DNA of 64,000 nucleotides from contig JAEUPJ010000016.1 in assembly GCA_016790285.1 (NCBI GenBank), forward strand, positions 62,001 to 126,000. Direction: 5' to 3'. A program made the translations under genes and the position numbers. A model generated the notes under the pieces. It made no database searches and was not told the DNA's origin. It worked only from the letters and a program-made list of their open reading frames with translations. Numbering within the stretch: the stretch's first letter is position 1; every line of letters begins with the position of its first letter. Of this stretch, positions 28,748 through 38,100 are shown piece by piece. The stretch is from Roseateles sp. Lineage in GTDB: Bacteria > Pseudomonadota > Gammaproteobacteria > Burkholderiales > Burkholderiaceae_C.

Positions 28748-31440
28748 CGCCCGCTCTCCACTTCGGCCAGCCGCCCGTCATGCAGCACCAGCCGGCGCCA
28801 GGCGTCGCCGCCCCAGGCGCCCGACTGCAGGGCTGACTCGGCGTCCAGCAACTGGCGGTAACGCGACGCCTGAGCGGCGAGTACCTGCGGTGGCCCATCT
28901 TCCAGCAACTGGCCGCCCTCGATGACGAGCACGCGCGGAAAGTCGAGCGTGTGGGCGATGTCGTGCGTCACGCACAGCAGCGTGCTGCCTTGCCACCACT
29001 GCCGCGCCTCGCCGAGCAGCGCCTGGCGCTGCGGGCGGTCGAGCCCGCGGAAGGGCTCGTCCAGCAGAACGAGCCGCGGGTCGGCCTGCATCAAGGCGCG
29101 TGCCAACCTGACACGCTGACCTTCACCGCCCGAAAGCAGCCCGCCCCCCTCGCCCAGCACCGTCTGCAACCCCTGCGGCAGGCGCGCGGCAAGCTCGCGC
29201 AGCCGTGCCAGCCGGGTCACGTCGCCGATACGGTCCAGCGCCTCGCCGGGTGTCGCGTAGCGCAGGTTGTCGAGCAGGCTGCGGTTCCAGAGTTGCACCG
29301 CGGGGTCCACCCAGGCCATGTGCCTGCGCATGCCGTCGAGCTCGCGAGCCTGCCCGCCGCTGACCTGCCGGCCGCCGACGTGCAACTCGCCCGCGGCAGG
29401 CCGGTGCCAGCCGAGCAGCAAGCCGACCAGGGTCGACTTGCCCGCACCGGACACCCCCACCACCGCGACATGCTCGCCCGCCTCGATGCGCACATCGAGC
29501 CCGTGCAGGATCTCGTGCCCGCCGGCCAGCACCTGCACGCCGCGGGCCTCGACGGCCCAGGCCCTGCCCTCGCCCACCACCGGCGCATCTGACGCGCCTG
29601 CCGCAGCGCCGGGCGCGGTCAACGGCTCCATCAGGCGCGACAAGGCGTTGCGCTGCGCCACGAGCTGCTCGCCGAGCTGCACGAGCCGGCGCCCCAGGGC
29701 GGGGAGCTTCAGCGTCCAGAAGACGAGCAGCAGGTCGCCGCCGGTCACGCCGCCCTGCAGCTGGAAGTGGCGGGCGATGAACAGCGTGGCCAGGCCGAGC
29801 GCCAATGCGCCCTGCCACGCCTCCACGCCCAGCACGCCACGGATCCACACCTGCAGCGAGCGCGACCACTCCACCAGCAGCGCCTCGTGCTCCCGGCGCA
29901 TCGCCCGCTCGGCCCGGTGCGCGCGCACCGGCACGAGCCCCAGCAGCGCATCCAGGTAGAAGCCGGCCAGCGCCGCGGCGTGCGTGCGCACGCGCAGGTC
30001 GCTCTCGCCAAGCAGCGGCAGCGCCGCCAGCGCAATGGCCAGCGAGACCACCGCGAGCGCCACCGCCCAGCCGCCCGCTGCGGGCGACAGCCACACCAGC
30101 CCCGCCGTGGTCAGCAGCACCTCCAGCAGCCCCTGGCCGAGCCCGAGCAGCGTCGGCGTGAGAGCCCGCACGCCCTGCATGCCGTGGGCGCGGTCGGCCA
30201 TGTCGGACACCGGGCGGCTCTGGAAGTAGCGGTCGTGCAGCCGGGGCAGGCGCTGCAGCAGCGCCGCCCGCAACCGCAGGTCGAGCTGCCGCCCCAGCCG
30301 CAGCACTTCGCACTGCGTGGACGCATCCCACACCGGGCGCAGCAACAGGAAGGCCAGCAAGGCCGCCGCGGCCGCCAGGCGCTGGCCGGTGCCGCCGAGC
30401 TGAGGCGCCAGGTCGAAGAGCCCCCGCAACAGCAGCAATTCCAAGCCGACCGCCAACGTCGTGAAGGCGGCGGCGATGCAGAGCATCCAGGGCATCCAGC
30501 GCGCCGTCGTCGAGTCCTCGCGCAGCAGGCGCCACAACTGACGCCAGGCGGGCTCGGCCGGCGCTTGCAGCACGGCCGCCAGTTCGGGCGGCAGCGTCAC
30601 CGCAGGGGCTTCGCGGCCGGTGATGCGCAGCAGCACCGCACCGCGCAGGCGCAGGCGCGGGGCGTCGCCCTCACCCACCCCGGCCGGCCGGACGGCCCAG
30701 TGAACGGCGGGCACGACCTGCTCCGGCTGCGCCTGCGGCCCCAGGCACCGCTGCAGGCTGGCAACCACGAGGCGTTGCACCGCCGCCCCGGGCGACAGGG
30801 CGCCGGCCTGCACCACCGACTGCGCGAACCGTGTGGACGCGTCCAGCGCGGCCCAGCCCAGCCAGCCGTCGGCTGCGGCCGCCGCGGCCAGGGCACCCTG
30901 CGTCGCAGCGGGCTGCAGACCCAGCGCCTGCAACCGCGCCGCGAGCGCCTGCCGGTTCTCCGCGCCCGCCGCCCAAGCGGCCCAGTCCGCGGCATCGACC
31001 TCCACCTCGTGTCGGTAGAGCTTGCGACGCAGCGCTGCCACGCGCATCCAGCGGCGCCCCACTGACGGGTCCATCACCTGCACCCAGGGGCCGAGCCTGC
31101 GCCAGATGACGACGAAATGCGCGCCGAGGTCGGCGTGCTGCACCACGGCGATGGCCGGCGCGTCGCTCACGCCGGCCAGGGCGACATGGTCCACCGGCAC
31201 GAGCACCTGTTCCGCTGCGAGCCCCAGTTGTTGCGCCACCTGCTCCAGCGTGTCGATGGAGGTGCCGTCCACGCTGGTCTGGCAAGCTTCACGCAGGCGG
31301 CCATAACTGGCCGGCTGGCCGAAGCCGTCGAGCACGCAGGCCAGTGCCGCCGGCCCACAGTCCATGGACGAGGTCTGCACCACCTCGGCCACCCGCCAGC
31401 GGCGGCGCAGCGCCGCGCCCCCGGACACCGCGGCCGTCAC
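28744..31440 (-). CDS. C39 peptidase-containing ABC exporter
   Basis: 898 aa. The N-terminal C39 protease domain has a full catalytic set: Cys28 ([15 protein letters not shown]), His108 (LGAHFVVIW) and Asp124 (VMDPSVG). Such domains cut leader peptides after Gly-Gly or Gly-Ala while the ABC part exports the core. A long spacer (about residues 140-340) precedes the membrane domain and the nucleotide-binding domain with Walker [25 protein letters not shown] and [12 protein letters not shown]. The start is GTG at 31440, overlapping the HlyD stop; the longer frame upstream is antisense-like and lacks family similarity. The likely substrate is the polyglycine peptide in the same operon. Confidence 0.9.
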   Translation of the reverse strand: MTAAVSGGAALRRRWRVAEVVQTSSMDCGPAALACVLDGFGQPASYGRLREACQTSVDGTSIDTLEQVAQQLGLAAEQVLVPVDHVALAGVSDAPAIAVVQHADLGAHFVVIWRRLGPWVQVMDPSVGRRWMRVAALRRKLYRHEVEVDAADWAAWAAGAENRQALAARLQALGLQPAATQGALAAAAAADGWLGWAALDASTRFAQSVVQAGALSPGAAVQRLVVASLQRCLGPQAQPEQVVPAVHWAVRPAGVGEGDAPRLRLRGAVLLRITGREAPAVTLPPELAAVLQAPAEPAWRQLWRLLREDSTTARWMPWMLCIAAAFTTLAVGLELLLLRGLFDLAPQLGGTGQRLAAAAALLAFLLLRPVWDASTQCEVLRLGRQLDLRLRAALLQRLPRLHDRYFQSRPVSDMADRAHGMQGVRALTPTLLGLGQGLLEVLLTTAGLVWLSPAAGGWAVALAVVSLAIALAALPLLGESDLRVRTHAAALAGFYLDALLGLVPVRAHRAERAMRREHEALLVEWSRSLQVWIRGVLGVEAWQGALALGLATLFIARHFQLQGGVTGGDLLLVFWTLKLPALGRRLVQLGEQLVAQRNALSRLMEPLTAPGAAAGASDAPVVGEGRAWAVEARGVQVLAGGHEILHGLDVRIEAGEHVAVVGVSGAGKSTLVGLLLGWHRPAAGELHVGGRQVSGGQARELDGMRRHMAWVDPAVQLWNRSLLDNLRYATPGEALDRIGDVTRLARLRELAARLPQGLQTVLGEGGGLLSGGEGQRVRLARALMQADPRLVLLDEPFRGLDRPQRQALLGEARQWWQGSTLLCVTHDIAHTLDFPRVLVIEGGQLLEDGPPQVLAAQASRYRQLLDAESALQSGAWGGDAWRRLVLHDGRLAEVESGR

Positions 31441-32582
31441 CGCGCCCCCAAGCTGCGCAGCAGCAGCTGCGCGGGCGACACCGCCTCCAGCGCGATCTCG
31501 ACCTGGCCGCTCAGGCCGTGCTGCAGCGGCAGCCCGGTGCGCGTCTGCACGCCGTCCAGCGCGAGCTCGACGCGCAGCCGCTGGTCGCGCACCTCGCCAG
31601 CCACGCGCTCCACGCGGGCGCCGAGGCTGCCGTGCTGCAGCCACGGGAAGCCCTCCAGCCGCAAGACGGCCACCTGGCCCTCGCGCACACGCCCCAGCGC
31701 GGTGCCGGGCGCGAACTCCGCCACCACGCGCAACCTGTCCACCGGCAGCACGGTGGCCAGGGCCTGGCCTTCGCTCACCCAGGCACCGGCCTGCACAGGC
31801 GCCACCTCGGCCAGCACGCCACCCACCGGCGCGCGCAACTGCAAACGCTCGCGCGCCGCCTGCAAACGCTGCACGCGCGTGGCCAGGGCCTGCGCGTCGG
31901 ACGCGAGGGCGGTGAGTCGCCCCTGCACCGTCTCGCGCTGCGCCTGCAGCTGCGCGGCGCGGGCCCGGGTCTCGCGCATCAGCCGCAGGGCTTCGGCGTC
32001 CAGGCCCGCCTGTTGCGAAGCCAGACGGCGCGACTCCGCGCGTGCGCGCAGCAAGTCCATCTCGGCGACCCCGCCGGCGCGCGCTTCGTCCGCCAGGCGC
32101 CGCTCATGCTCACGCGCCACGGCGAGCTGGGACGCCACCTCGGCACGCCGCTCGCGTGCGACCTGCACGGCCGCGTCGCCAGCCTCGGCCGCCTGCCGCC
32201 CGGCGCTGTGCAGGGCCCGCAATTCGGCCTGCAAGGCCTCGCGGGCCTCGGGCACTGCGGCCAGACGCCCGGACTCTTCGCGCAGCGACAGGGCCGCGGC
32301 CTGGTCGTCCAGCTCGAAGAGCACGTCGCCCGCGTTGACGCGTTCGCCCAGGCGACGGCTGGCGCGCACCAGGCGGCCCGCCTGCGCTGCGGTGACGGGA
32401 TGCGCCGCGGCGACGGCTTCGACGCGCGCCGAGCGGGACGCCTCGAACAAGGTCACCTCGCCGCCGAAGAACCAGGCCAGCCACGCCAGCAGCAGCATGC
32501 CGGCGACGGCCCAACCCATCCAGGAGCGCCCCGGGCCATCGGCGTCGAGGGCACGCAGGGTGCGGGAGAACGGGCTGGCCAT
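31437..32582 (-). CDS. HlyD-family periplasmic adaptor (membrane fusion protein)
   Basis: 381 aa. One N-terminal transmembrane helix ([18 protein letters not shown]) is followed by the biotinyl-lipoyl half motif ([20 protein letters not shown]) and long coiled-coil arms rich in Ala, Arg and Glu (about residues 95-230). The second lipoyl half and beta-barrel follow ([35 protein letters not shown]). It should bridge the ABC exporters to the outer-membrane channel encoded just upstream (1 bp gap). Typical of type I secretion and NHLM-like bacteriocin export. Confidence 0.9.
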   Translation of the reverse strand: MASPFSRTLRALDADGPGRSWMGWAVAGMLLLAWLAWFFGGEVTLFEASRSARVEAVAAAHPVTAAQAGRLVRASRRLGERVNAGDVLFELDDQAAALSLREESGRLAAVPEAREALQAELRALHSAGRQAAEAGDAAVQVARERRAEVASQLAVAREHERRLADEARAGGVAEMDLLRARAESRRLASQQAGLDAEALRLMRETRARAAQLQAQRETVQGRLTALASDAQALATRVQRLQAARERLQLRAPVGGVLAEVAPVQAGAWVSEGQALATVLPVDRLRVVAEFAPGTALGRVREGQVAVLRLEGFPWLQHGSLGARVERVAGEVRDQRLRVELALDGVQTRTGLPLQHGLSGQVEIALEAVSPAQLLLRSLGAR

Positions 32583-32583
32583 G

Positions 32584-34056
32584 TCAGTGAAGGCTCGCCG
32601 TCTGGACGGGCGCCGCCTGCCAGCCGCCGCCCAGCGCGTGCATGAGGGCCACGGTCGCCTCGCTGCGGGCGGCCTCGGTCTGGATCCACCGCTGCTGCTG
32701 CTGCAGCACGGCGCGGGAAGCCTGCCAGGCGTCGGTGGCAGGCAGCAGGCCCTGGCGCCACTGCCGGTGCGCGCGCGCCTGGGCTTGCAGCGCGAGTTCC
32801 AGACGCTGCGACTGCAGGTGCGCGGCTTCGCCCAAGGTGCGCAGAGCGACAAGCTGGTCGTCGACCTCGCGCAACGCGGCCACGACCCGGGCACGATGGG
32901 CGGCCGTGGCTTCGGCGAGCTGTGCCTGCGCGCCGGCGCGCTCGGCGTCACGGCGTCCGCCATCGAAGACCGGCAGGCTGAGCAGCAGGCCCAGGCCCGA
33001 GCTGCGGGCCGCTGCGTGCAGCCATTGGCCAAGCTCGGCGCTGGCCTGGCCTGCCTGCGCCGTGAGTGCGAGCGCGGGAAACCAGGCGTCGTGCGCCAGG
33101 CCCAGCCGCAGCCGCGCAGCCTGCACGCGCGCCTGCGCGGCTTCGATGTCGGGCCGGCGTTGCAGCAACTGGCTGGGCAGACCGGGTGGCACTGCGGGCA
33201 AGGTGGGCAAGGCGGGCAGGTCGGCTGCCTGAGGTTGCGCGGGGTCGACGGCAGGCGCCGTCTTGGGGGCGTGCGCCACGGCCAGGGACGCGTCGCCGCC
33301 CGCCAACGCCACCAGCGCATGGTCGAGCTCGGCCTCGCGGCGCAGCAGCGCTTGATGCGCGAGCGCGTCGGCCTGCCGTGTGTTCAGCGCCGCCTCCTGC
33401 TCGGCAGGAGGTGCGAGCCCCGCCGCCACGCGGCGCGCAGCCGTCGCGACGAGGGCCTCGTCGGCCCGCAGCAGGCCGTCCATGACGCCGCGCTCCAGAC
33501 GCACCAGTCGCCACGCCAGGTAGGCCTGGGACACATCGGCCTGCAAGGCCAGGCAGGCCTGGCGGTGCAGCGCCTGCTGTGCCCGCAGGTCCTGCTGTGC
33601 AGCCTGCTGCTGACGGGACAGTTGATGGAAGAGATCAGGGTCCCAGCGCAGCGCCAAGCCCGCCTGGAACAGGTTGCCGCGGCTGCCAGCGTCGTTCACC
33701 AACGCGCCGTCGCGACGGCTCGCCGCCACGCTCGCATCGACGCGGGGCGAAGCAAGCGCAGCCTGCCCGCCGAGCACCGCAGCCGCACGCTCCACGCGGG
33801 CGGCGGCCTGGTCCAGTGAGGGGTTGCCCGCCACGGCCCGTGCCAGCCAGGCATCCAGTGTGAGGTCCTCAAAGGCGCGCCAGTCGGCCGTCGCGGACGA
33901 CGCCGTGGTCTCCGAGGCAGCGGCCTCACGGTAGACCTGCGGCACCGGGCTCGGTGCCAGTGGCGCCAGAGGGCTGGGGCCGCAGCCGACACAAGCGCAG
34001 GCAACCACGGCAGCAAGGCCGCATCGCCAGGCACCGCACATCTCGCGCGCTCGCAT
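32584..34056 (-). CDS. TolC-like outer-membrane efflux lipoprotein (NodT/OprM type)
   Basis: 490 aa. The N-terminus has a lipoprotein signal ending VVACACVGC. Two outer-membrane efflux repeats follow, with coiled segments ADWRAFEDLTLDAWLARAVA, LDQAAARVERAAAV and QLLQRRPDIEAAQARVQAAR (the RPDI block is diagnostic of the NodT family). The start is uncertain: a GTG at 34068 touches its ribosome site (GAGGAG), so the ATG at 34056 was preferred. It lies 87 bp after the polyglycine peptide gene, behind two strong hairpins. It completes a tripartite export channel in one operon. Confidence 0.9.
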   Translation of the reverse strand: MRAREMCGAWRCGLAAVVACACVGCGPSPLAPLAPSPVPQVYREAAASETTASSATADWRAFEDLTLDAWLARAVAGNPSLDQAAARVERAAAVLGGQAALASPRVDASVAASRRDGALVNDAGSRGNLFQAGLALRWDPDLFHQLSRQQQAAQQDLRAQQALHRQACLALQADVSQAYLAWRLVRLERGVMDGLLRADEALVATAARRVAAGLAPPAEQEAALNTRQADALAHQALLRREAELDHALVALAGGDASLAVAHAPKTAPAVDPAQPQAADLPALPTLPAVPPGLPSQLLQRRPDIEAAQARVQAARLRLGLAHDAWFPALALTAQAGQASAELGQWLHAAARSSGLGLLLSLPVFDGGRRDAERAGAQAQLAEATAAHRARVVAALREVDDQLVALRTLGEAAHLQSQRLELALQAQARAHRQWRQGLLPATDAWQASRAVLQQQQRWIQTEAARSEATVALMHALGGGWQAAPVQTASLH

Positions 34057-34085
34057 GCTCAGGTCCACTCCTCAAGGGCCGACGA

Positions 34086-34134
34086 CATGCCCCGAAGGGC
34101 ATGCGCCGGTTGAACGCCAGGCTTGACGCCTGGC
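34086..34134 (-). promoter_or_regulatory. two tandem hairpins between the peptide gene and the exporter genes
   Basis: On the minus strand the first hairpin is GCCAGGC-5 nt-GCCTGGC (34134-34116). The second is CATGCCC-TTCG-GGGCATG (34103-34086), a 7-bp stem closed by a very stable UUCG loop. There is no U tract, so they are unlikely to be full terminators. Their position directly after a small peptide gene suits 3'-end protection or partial attenuation, giving more peptide than exporter mRNA. Confidence 0.6.
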
Positions 34135-34143
34135 ACAGCACCG

Positions 34144-34320
<177 letters not shown>

Positions 34321-34336
34321 GACTCGCTCCGTTTCA

Positions 34337-36262
34337 TCAATGCGTGCTGCATGCACGCGCATCAGCCGGCCCCATGCCGGCCGATTCCTCGGGCCGTGGC
34401 CCGTCGTCCTGCAGCTGGATCACATCGGCATCGATGCGCAGCTGCAGTCCCAATGCACGGTGCAGTTCGTCGGGCAGGAAGGGCACTCGGCCCTGCGTCT
34501 CCTCGGCGAGCTGCACATAGAGGTCGATGTCGGCCACCTCGAAGGGCCGCTCCGGCACCGGCCTGCCCAGCAGCCGGTTGATGTCCGCCTGCGCGGCGCA
34601 GCCGGCGCGCACCAGGGCCTGGGCCTGCACGGCATAGCGCTGCAGTGCCGTACACCAATCGTCCCGGCAGCCTTGTTGCGCAGGCGTGGCGGCGCGCCCG
34701 GCCCGGCGCTGCGTGGCGCGCGCCAGCCGGCAGGCCAGCGCCGTGTCTCCAGGCAGGCTGGCCTCGGCCTGCGCGGAAAGACCCACGGCCGGCAGCTGGC
34801 CCGTGCGGCAGCGCTGCGCCTGCGCGTACATGTCGTCGTAGACGGCGACGCGGTCTGCGCGCCAGGCCGCGGTGGCCAGGTGGGTGCCGCTGCGCAGGCG
34901 TTCAACCAGCGGAGACAGCCAGTCCACCAGCCGCTTCACCGCGGCACTCGGCTCCACCGCCAGCCACCGCTGGGCGATGGCCCACAGCTGCTCGTACGTG
35001 TGCATGGCCAGCGGCCAGTGCGAGAAGGCGGCGGCATAGGACTGCAGGCCCAGCATGGCGTAGTCGATCGCCGGCTCGATGTCGGCCACCGCAGCCTGCA
35101 GCTCGGGGTCGAGCTCGGCCGGCAGGCCGTCGCGCGGCGCCTGGCCGTCGATGAGCACGGCGAGGAACTCGTCGATCATCGCCCTGGGGCCGGCGCACAC
35201 ACCGTGGTCGCCGTGCAAGGAGAACGCGCGCTCGGCATAGGCATGCAACTGTGCGGCGTCCATCGGGGTGTCGGGCCTGCGCGTGGGCTCGCCGAACGGG
35301 ATGAACAGCATGTGGTGCATGGTCATGCGCACGCCGTCGGTGACGCGGAACATCGACGACAGCACCGGGTGCAGCCGCCCATCGGGCACGCGCGCCTCGC
35401 GGCGCATGAGCTGGTAGGCAGGCAAAGCGAGCACGGCCGTGGACAGGCGTTCCAGGTGCCCGACCGTCCAGGCAGCGCGCGCCTCGGGGCAGCGCGCGAG
35501 ATACGCCTCACGCACCTTCAGCAGCATCGCCATCATGGGCAGCCAGTGCGCGCGCATGGCCTTGAGCGCGCTGACGTTCATGGGCTTGTCGTCCTGGTAG
35601 CGCGAGCCGGCGTAGATGCAGCTTCGCCAGCGCGTCGCCACGTCCAGCCGCAGGGCGCGCGGGAACACGTTGGCCTCGCCCACCTGGCGCCCTTCGGCGT
35701 CCAGCGCCATGTGGGCCACGCGGAAAATGGGCACGACGAGTTCGAGCCAGCCGGACTCCAGTGGGCGGCCCGTGAGTTCCTGCATGAGGCCTGGCAGCTC
35801 ATGCCAGCTGCGCGGACACTGGCTGCGCGCAGCCGGCAGCGGAGACGGGCGCAAGCCGGCCTCGCCGACACGGCGCTCCTCGTGCAATTGGCCGGCGGCC
35901 ACCGTGTTCTCATCCGCGCGGCGGAGCACGCCGGCGTCAATGAGTTGGGTCAGCAGGTCTCGCACCCGCGGCCAGTCACCCGGCTCGCCCCAGCCGAGTG
36001 CGTCGCCAGCTCGAAAGAGCGACTGTTGCGCCAGCGTCTCGCCAAACGTGAAGAGCTCGGGCTCATCGAAGGAGATCTGCTGGCTGCCGTAATACAGGCG
36101 CAGCTCGGGCACGCCGGTTTCAGGGTCCTGGTCGCGCTGCGTGATCATGCGCTGGCGATGCGGCAATGCCAGCATGTCGCCGGGCTTGAGCAACGGCTCG
36201 GCGGCCACGGCCCGGGACATCGGGCACGGGTGCACAGCAGGCTCAAGCGCGGTGGCAGACAC
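34337..36262 (-). CDS. 641-aa protein of unknown function, first gene of the polyglycine-peptide operon
   Basis: No family recognised. There is no signal peptide or membrane segment, so it is cytoplasmic. Roughly residues 55-117 (LRLYYGSQQISFDEPELF ... LLTQLIDAGVLRRAD) have the strand/helix rhythm of a small winged-helix or PqqD-like module, which in peptide-modifying systems binds leader peptides; this is a guess. The rest is helical and rich in His and Arg (MFRVTDGVRMTMHHMLFIPF, LHGDHGVCAGPRAMIDEF, YDDMYAQAQRCR). I chose the GTG at 36262 because GAGGAG lies 9 nt before it and both sit just downstream of the start point predicted from the sigma-54 promoter; the ATG at 36289 would be at the start point itself. 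Likely a maturation or dedicated handling protein for the peptide encoded 16 bp downstream. Confidence 0.75.
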   Translation of the reverse strand: MSATALEPAVHPCPMSRAVAAEPLLKPGDMLALPHRQRMITQRDQDPETGVPELRLYYGSQQISFDEPELFTFGETLAQQSLFRAGDALGWGEPGDWPRVRDLLTQLIDAGVLRRADENTVAAGQLHEERRVGEAGLRPSPLPAARSQCPRSWHELPGLMQELTGRPLESGWLELVVPIFRVAHMALDAEGRQVGEANVFPRALRLDVATRWRSCIYAGSRYQDDKPMNVSALKAMRAHWLPMMAMLLKVREAYLARCPEARAAWTVGHLERLSTAVLALPAYQLMRREARVPDGRLHPVLSSMFRVTDGVRMTMHHMLFIPFGEPTRRPDTPMDAAQLHAYAERAFSLHGDHGVCAGPRAMIDEFLAVLIDGQAPRDGLPAELDPELQAAVADIEPAIDYAMLGLQSYAAAFSHWPLAMHTYEQLWAIAQRWLAVEPSAAVKRLVDWLSPLVERLRSGTHLATAAWRADRVAVYDDMYAQAQRCRTGQLPAVGLSAQAEASLPGDTALACRLARATQRRAGRAATPAQQGCRDDWCTALQRYAVQAQALVRAGCAAQADINRLLGRPVPERPFEVADIDLYVQLAEETQGRVPFLPDELHRALGLQLRIDADVIQLQDDGPRPEESAGMGPADARACSTH

Positions 36263-36297
36263 GGTCGCGGGCTCCTCGGCGGGATGCATGACCTGGC

Positions 36298-36312
36298 GCA
36301 AACGCTGTGCCA
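36298..36312 (-). promoter_or_regulatory. sigma-54 promoter of the polyglycine-peptide operon
   Basis: TGGCAC-N5-TTGC on the minus strand (TGGCAC at 36312-36307, TTGC at 36301-36298) gives the invariant GG-N10-GC of -24/-12 promoters. The predicted start point (about 36287) places GAGGAG and the GTG start within 25 nt downstream. Confidence 0.75.
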
Positions 36313-36407
36313 GCTGCGCCCCAGCCCTTCAGCATTGCCGCAAGTACCTGTTCTGAAAGGGAAAAGACGCCGAACCCGACAACGCCCATGCGGCTGGCGG
36401 GCCGGGT

Positions 36408-36445
36408 GGTGGGGCAATTGCCCCACCCACTGGGGCACCTGCCCC
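36408..36445. promoter_or_regulatory. tandem palindromes, likely activator sites for the sigma-54 promoter
   Basis: The first site is a perfect 20-bp palindrome, GGTGGGGCAATTGCCCCACC (36408-36427). The second is GGGGCACCTGCCCC (36432-36445). Both share GGGGCA-N2-TGCCCC, and their centres are 21 bp apart, two helical turns. They lie about 130 and 150 bp upstream of the predicted sigma-54 start, where enhancer-binding proteins bind. They do not match NifA (TGT-N10-ACA) or NtrC sites. Confidence 0.65.
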
Positions 36446-36523
36446 GCCCGACCCAAGGCCGGCGCAAGCGAGCGGACAGCGCCGGGTGGTGCCCCTTCGT
36501 CAGGGCCACGCAATCCCCGTTTC

Positions 36524-36529
36524 TATAAT
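36524..36529 (+). promoter_or_regulatory. -10 box of ispB
   Basis: TATAAT, a perfect -10 element 27 nt before the ispB start codon; no convincing -35 at 17 bp. Confidence 0.6.
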
Positions 36530-36556
36530 CGTTAGATCTTTGCTTGAGAGTCCAGA

Positions 36557-37552
36557 GTGAGCGTCGAGACTGCCTCGCCCCCATCACAAGTTGCCGAGGT
36601 GCTCGCCCTGCTGGCCACCGAAATGGCCCAGGTCGATGCCGTCATCGCCCGACGTCTGAGTTCGGACGTCGCGCTGATCGACCAGATCGCCCACTACATC
36701 GTCCACGCCGGTGGCAAGCGCATGCGGCCCAAGCTCGTGCTGCTGTTCGCCAATGCGCTGGGTTACGACCAGGCCGCGCGCTTCGAACTGGCCGCTGTCG
36801 TCGAGTTCATCCACACCGCCACGCTGCTGCACGACGACGTCGTCGACGAGTCGTCGCTGCGCCGTGGCAAGCCCACGGCCAATGCGCTGTTCGGCAATGC
36901 CGCCAGCGTGCTGGTGGGCGACTTCCTCTACTCGCGCGCCTTCCAGATGATGGTCTCGGTGGACCGCATGCGCGTGCTGGAGGTGCTCGCGGAAGCCACC
37001 AACGTGATCGCCGAGGGCGAGGTCCTGCAGTTGATGAACATGCACGACCCCGACATCACCGTGGAGAGCTATCTGCGCGTGATCCGGTTCAAGACCGCCA
37101 AGCTCTTCGAAGCCAGTGCCCGCCTGGGCGCGGTGCTCGCCGATGCCACACCTGAAGTGGAAGAGGCCTGCGCCGCCTACGGCCGAGCGCTGGGCACGGC
37201 CTTCCAGCTCATCGACGACGTGCTCGACTACGAGGGCGACGCGCACGAGCTCGGCAAGAACATCGGCGACGACCTGCGCGAAGGCAAGACGACGCTGCCG
37301 CTGCTGATCGCCATGGAACGCGGCACGCCGGACCAGCGCGCGCTGCTGCGCCATGCCATCGAGGAAGGCGAGCTCGAGAAGCTGCAGGAGATCGTCACCA
37401 TCGTGCGCTCGACCGGCGCGCTGGAGTCCACCCGCGAGGCCGCCCGCACCGAGGCGCGGCATGCGGCGGACTGCCTCAAGCTGCTGCCTCCGAACAAGTG
37501 GACAGAATCTCTGCTAGAATTCGCAATTCAGTCGGTTGAGCGACATTCCTGA
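36557..37552 (+). CDS. ispB: polyprenyl (octaprenyl) diphosphate synthase
   Basis: 331 aa. IspB builds the C40 side chain of ubiquinone. The two Asp-rich motifs are LLHDDVVDESSLRRGKP and LIDDVLDYEGD, with GGKRMRPKLVLL at the N-terminus. The start is GTG (36557). In most betaproteobacteria this gene faces rplU directly; here about 10 kb of exporter genes lie between. Confidence 0.97.
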   Translation: MSVETASPPSQVAEVLALLATEMAQVDAVIARRLSSDVALIDQIAHYIVHAGGKRMRPKLVLLFANALGYDQAARFELAAVVEFIHTATLLHDDVVDESSLRRGKPTANALFGNAASVLVGDFLYSRAFQMMVSVDRMRVLEVLAEATNVIAEGEVLQLMNMHDPDITVESYLRVIRFKTAKLFEASARLGAVLADATPEVEEACAAYGRALGTAFQLIDDVLDYEGDAHELGKNIGDDLREGKTTLPLLIAMERGTPDQRALLRHAIEEGELEKLQEIVTIVRSTGALESTREAARTEARHAADCLKLLPPNKWTESLLEFAIQSVERHS

Positions 37553-37582
37553 ATCGTCAGGGACGCGCCCAACAACAGACAT

Positions 37583-37659
37583 CGGGGTGTAGCTTAGCCT
37601 GGTAGAGCGCTACGTTCGGGACGTAGAGGCCGGAGGTTCGAATCCTCTCACCCCGACCA
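37583..37659 (+). tRNA. tRNA-Pro (anticodon CGG)
   Basis: 77 nt with CCA. Acceptor CGGGGTG/CACCCCG, anticodon arm CTACG-TTCGGGA-CGTAG (CGG), T arm GGAGG-TTCGAAT-CCTCT. It lies 30 bp after ispB and starts with C as proline tRNAs do. Confidence 0.97.
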
Positions 37660-37754
37660 GGAATTCACTGCTGGATCAAGCATTCACGCTGAGTTTCGCT
37701 AGGCAGCCAAGGTGGGCTGCTGGAGCAGATTCCAGATCTGGCGGCCCCAAAGCT

Positions 37755-37789
37755 GTCCCAAGACCGTGAGGTACTTGGGACTTTTTTTT
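37755..37789 (+). terminator. rho-independent terminator downstream of tRNA-Pro
   Basis: GTCCCAAG (37755-37762) pairs with CTTGGGAC (37774-37781) and is followed by eight T (37782-37789). Probably ends the ispB/tRNA-Pro transcript. Confidence 0.85.
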
Positions 37790-37926
37790 GCCCTGCGCTG
37801 CTGCGCCTTGCGGACCGCGCAGTCGAGGCGCCTGCATGCGCGCAACCTCACGCGGCAGCGCCGATCGCCTCGCCGGCAATCGGCCGTCGGTTCTTGGCGC
37901 AGGGCCCATCGACGCGTCGTCGCGCT

Positions 37927-37942
37927 TGCGACAAAACCGACA
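37927..37942. promoter_or_regulatory. degenerate NifA upstream activator site
   Basis: TGC-N10-ACA differs from the NifA consensus TGT-N10-ACA by one base. It lies about 100 bp upstream of the -24 box at 38041. Weak on its own. Confidence 0.3.
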
Positions 37943-38040
37943 GCCGCCGATGCCCGGCGTTGTGGGCGACAACCTCCCCGGTTGCGCCAAGCGCCTGATC
38001 TAGAAGAAGAAATCAGAACAAGCTCGCGTCAGCCGGGAAC

Positions 38041-38055
38041 TGGCACGCTCCTTGA
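38041..38055 (+). promoter_or_regulatory. sigma-54-like promoter of the nif-type isc operon
   Basis: TGGCAC-N5-TTGA: consensus -24 and correct spacing, but the -12 element is GA instead of GC. It lies 46 bp before iscS. Confidence 0.5.
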
Positions 38056-38100
38056 GTAGGTCGAGGTATCCGCCCCTCGGGCACCGACCAGGAGCCGTGC

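Larger units (their letters stand above)
37660..38040. other. gene-free stretch between tRNA-Pro and the nif-type isc operon
   Basis: No open frame here looks coding. The stretch holds a rho-independent terminator (37755-37789), a GTTGT-N5-ACAAC palindrome (37959-37973) and a near-match to a NifA site (37927-37942). A short minus-strand open segment ending at 37699 has a protein-like composition but no start or recognisable family. No copy of the tRNA-Pro 3' end was found elsewhere in the window. Confidence 0.6.

Noticed and set aside
36289-36291. ATG at 36289 as start of the 641-aa protein
   Set aside because: It would coincide with the start point predicted from the -24/-12 promoter and has no ribosome site; GTG 36262 has GAGGAG at good spacing.
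37583-37659. tRNA-Pro as attachment site of a nif island
   Set aside because: No direct repeat of the tRNA 3' end, no integrase and no island border are visible in the window.
37959-37973. GTTGT-N5-ACAAC as a NifA site
   Set aside because: Spacing is N5, whereas NifA needs TGT-N10-ACA; left only as an unassigned palindrome.
37676-37990. 104-codon minus-strand frame near tRNA-Pro
   Set aside because: Crosses a clear terminator hairpin, low-complexity Arg/Pro composition, no ribosome site or family pattern.
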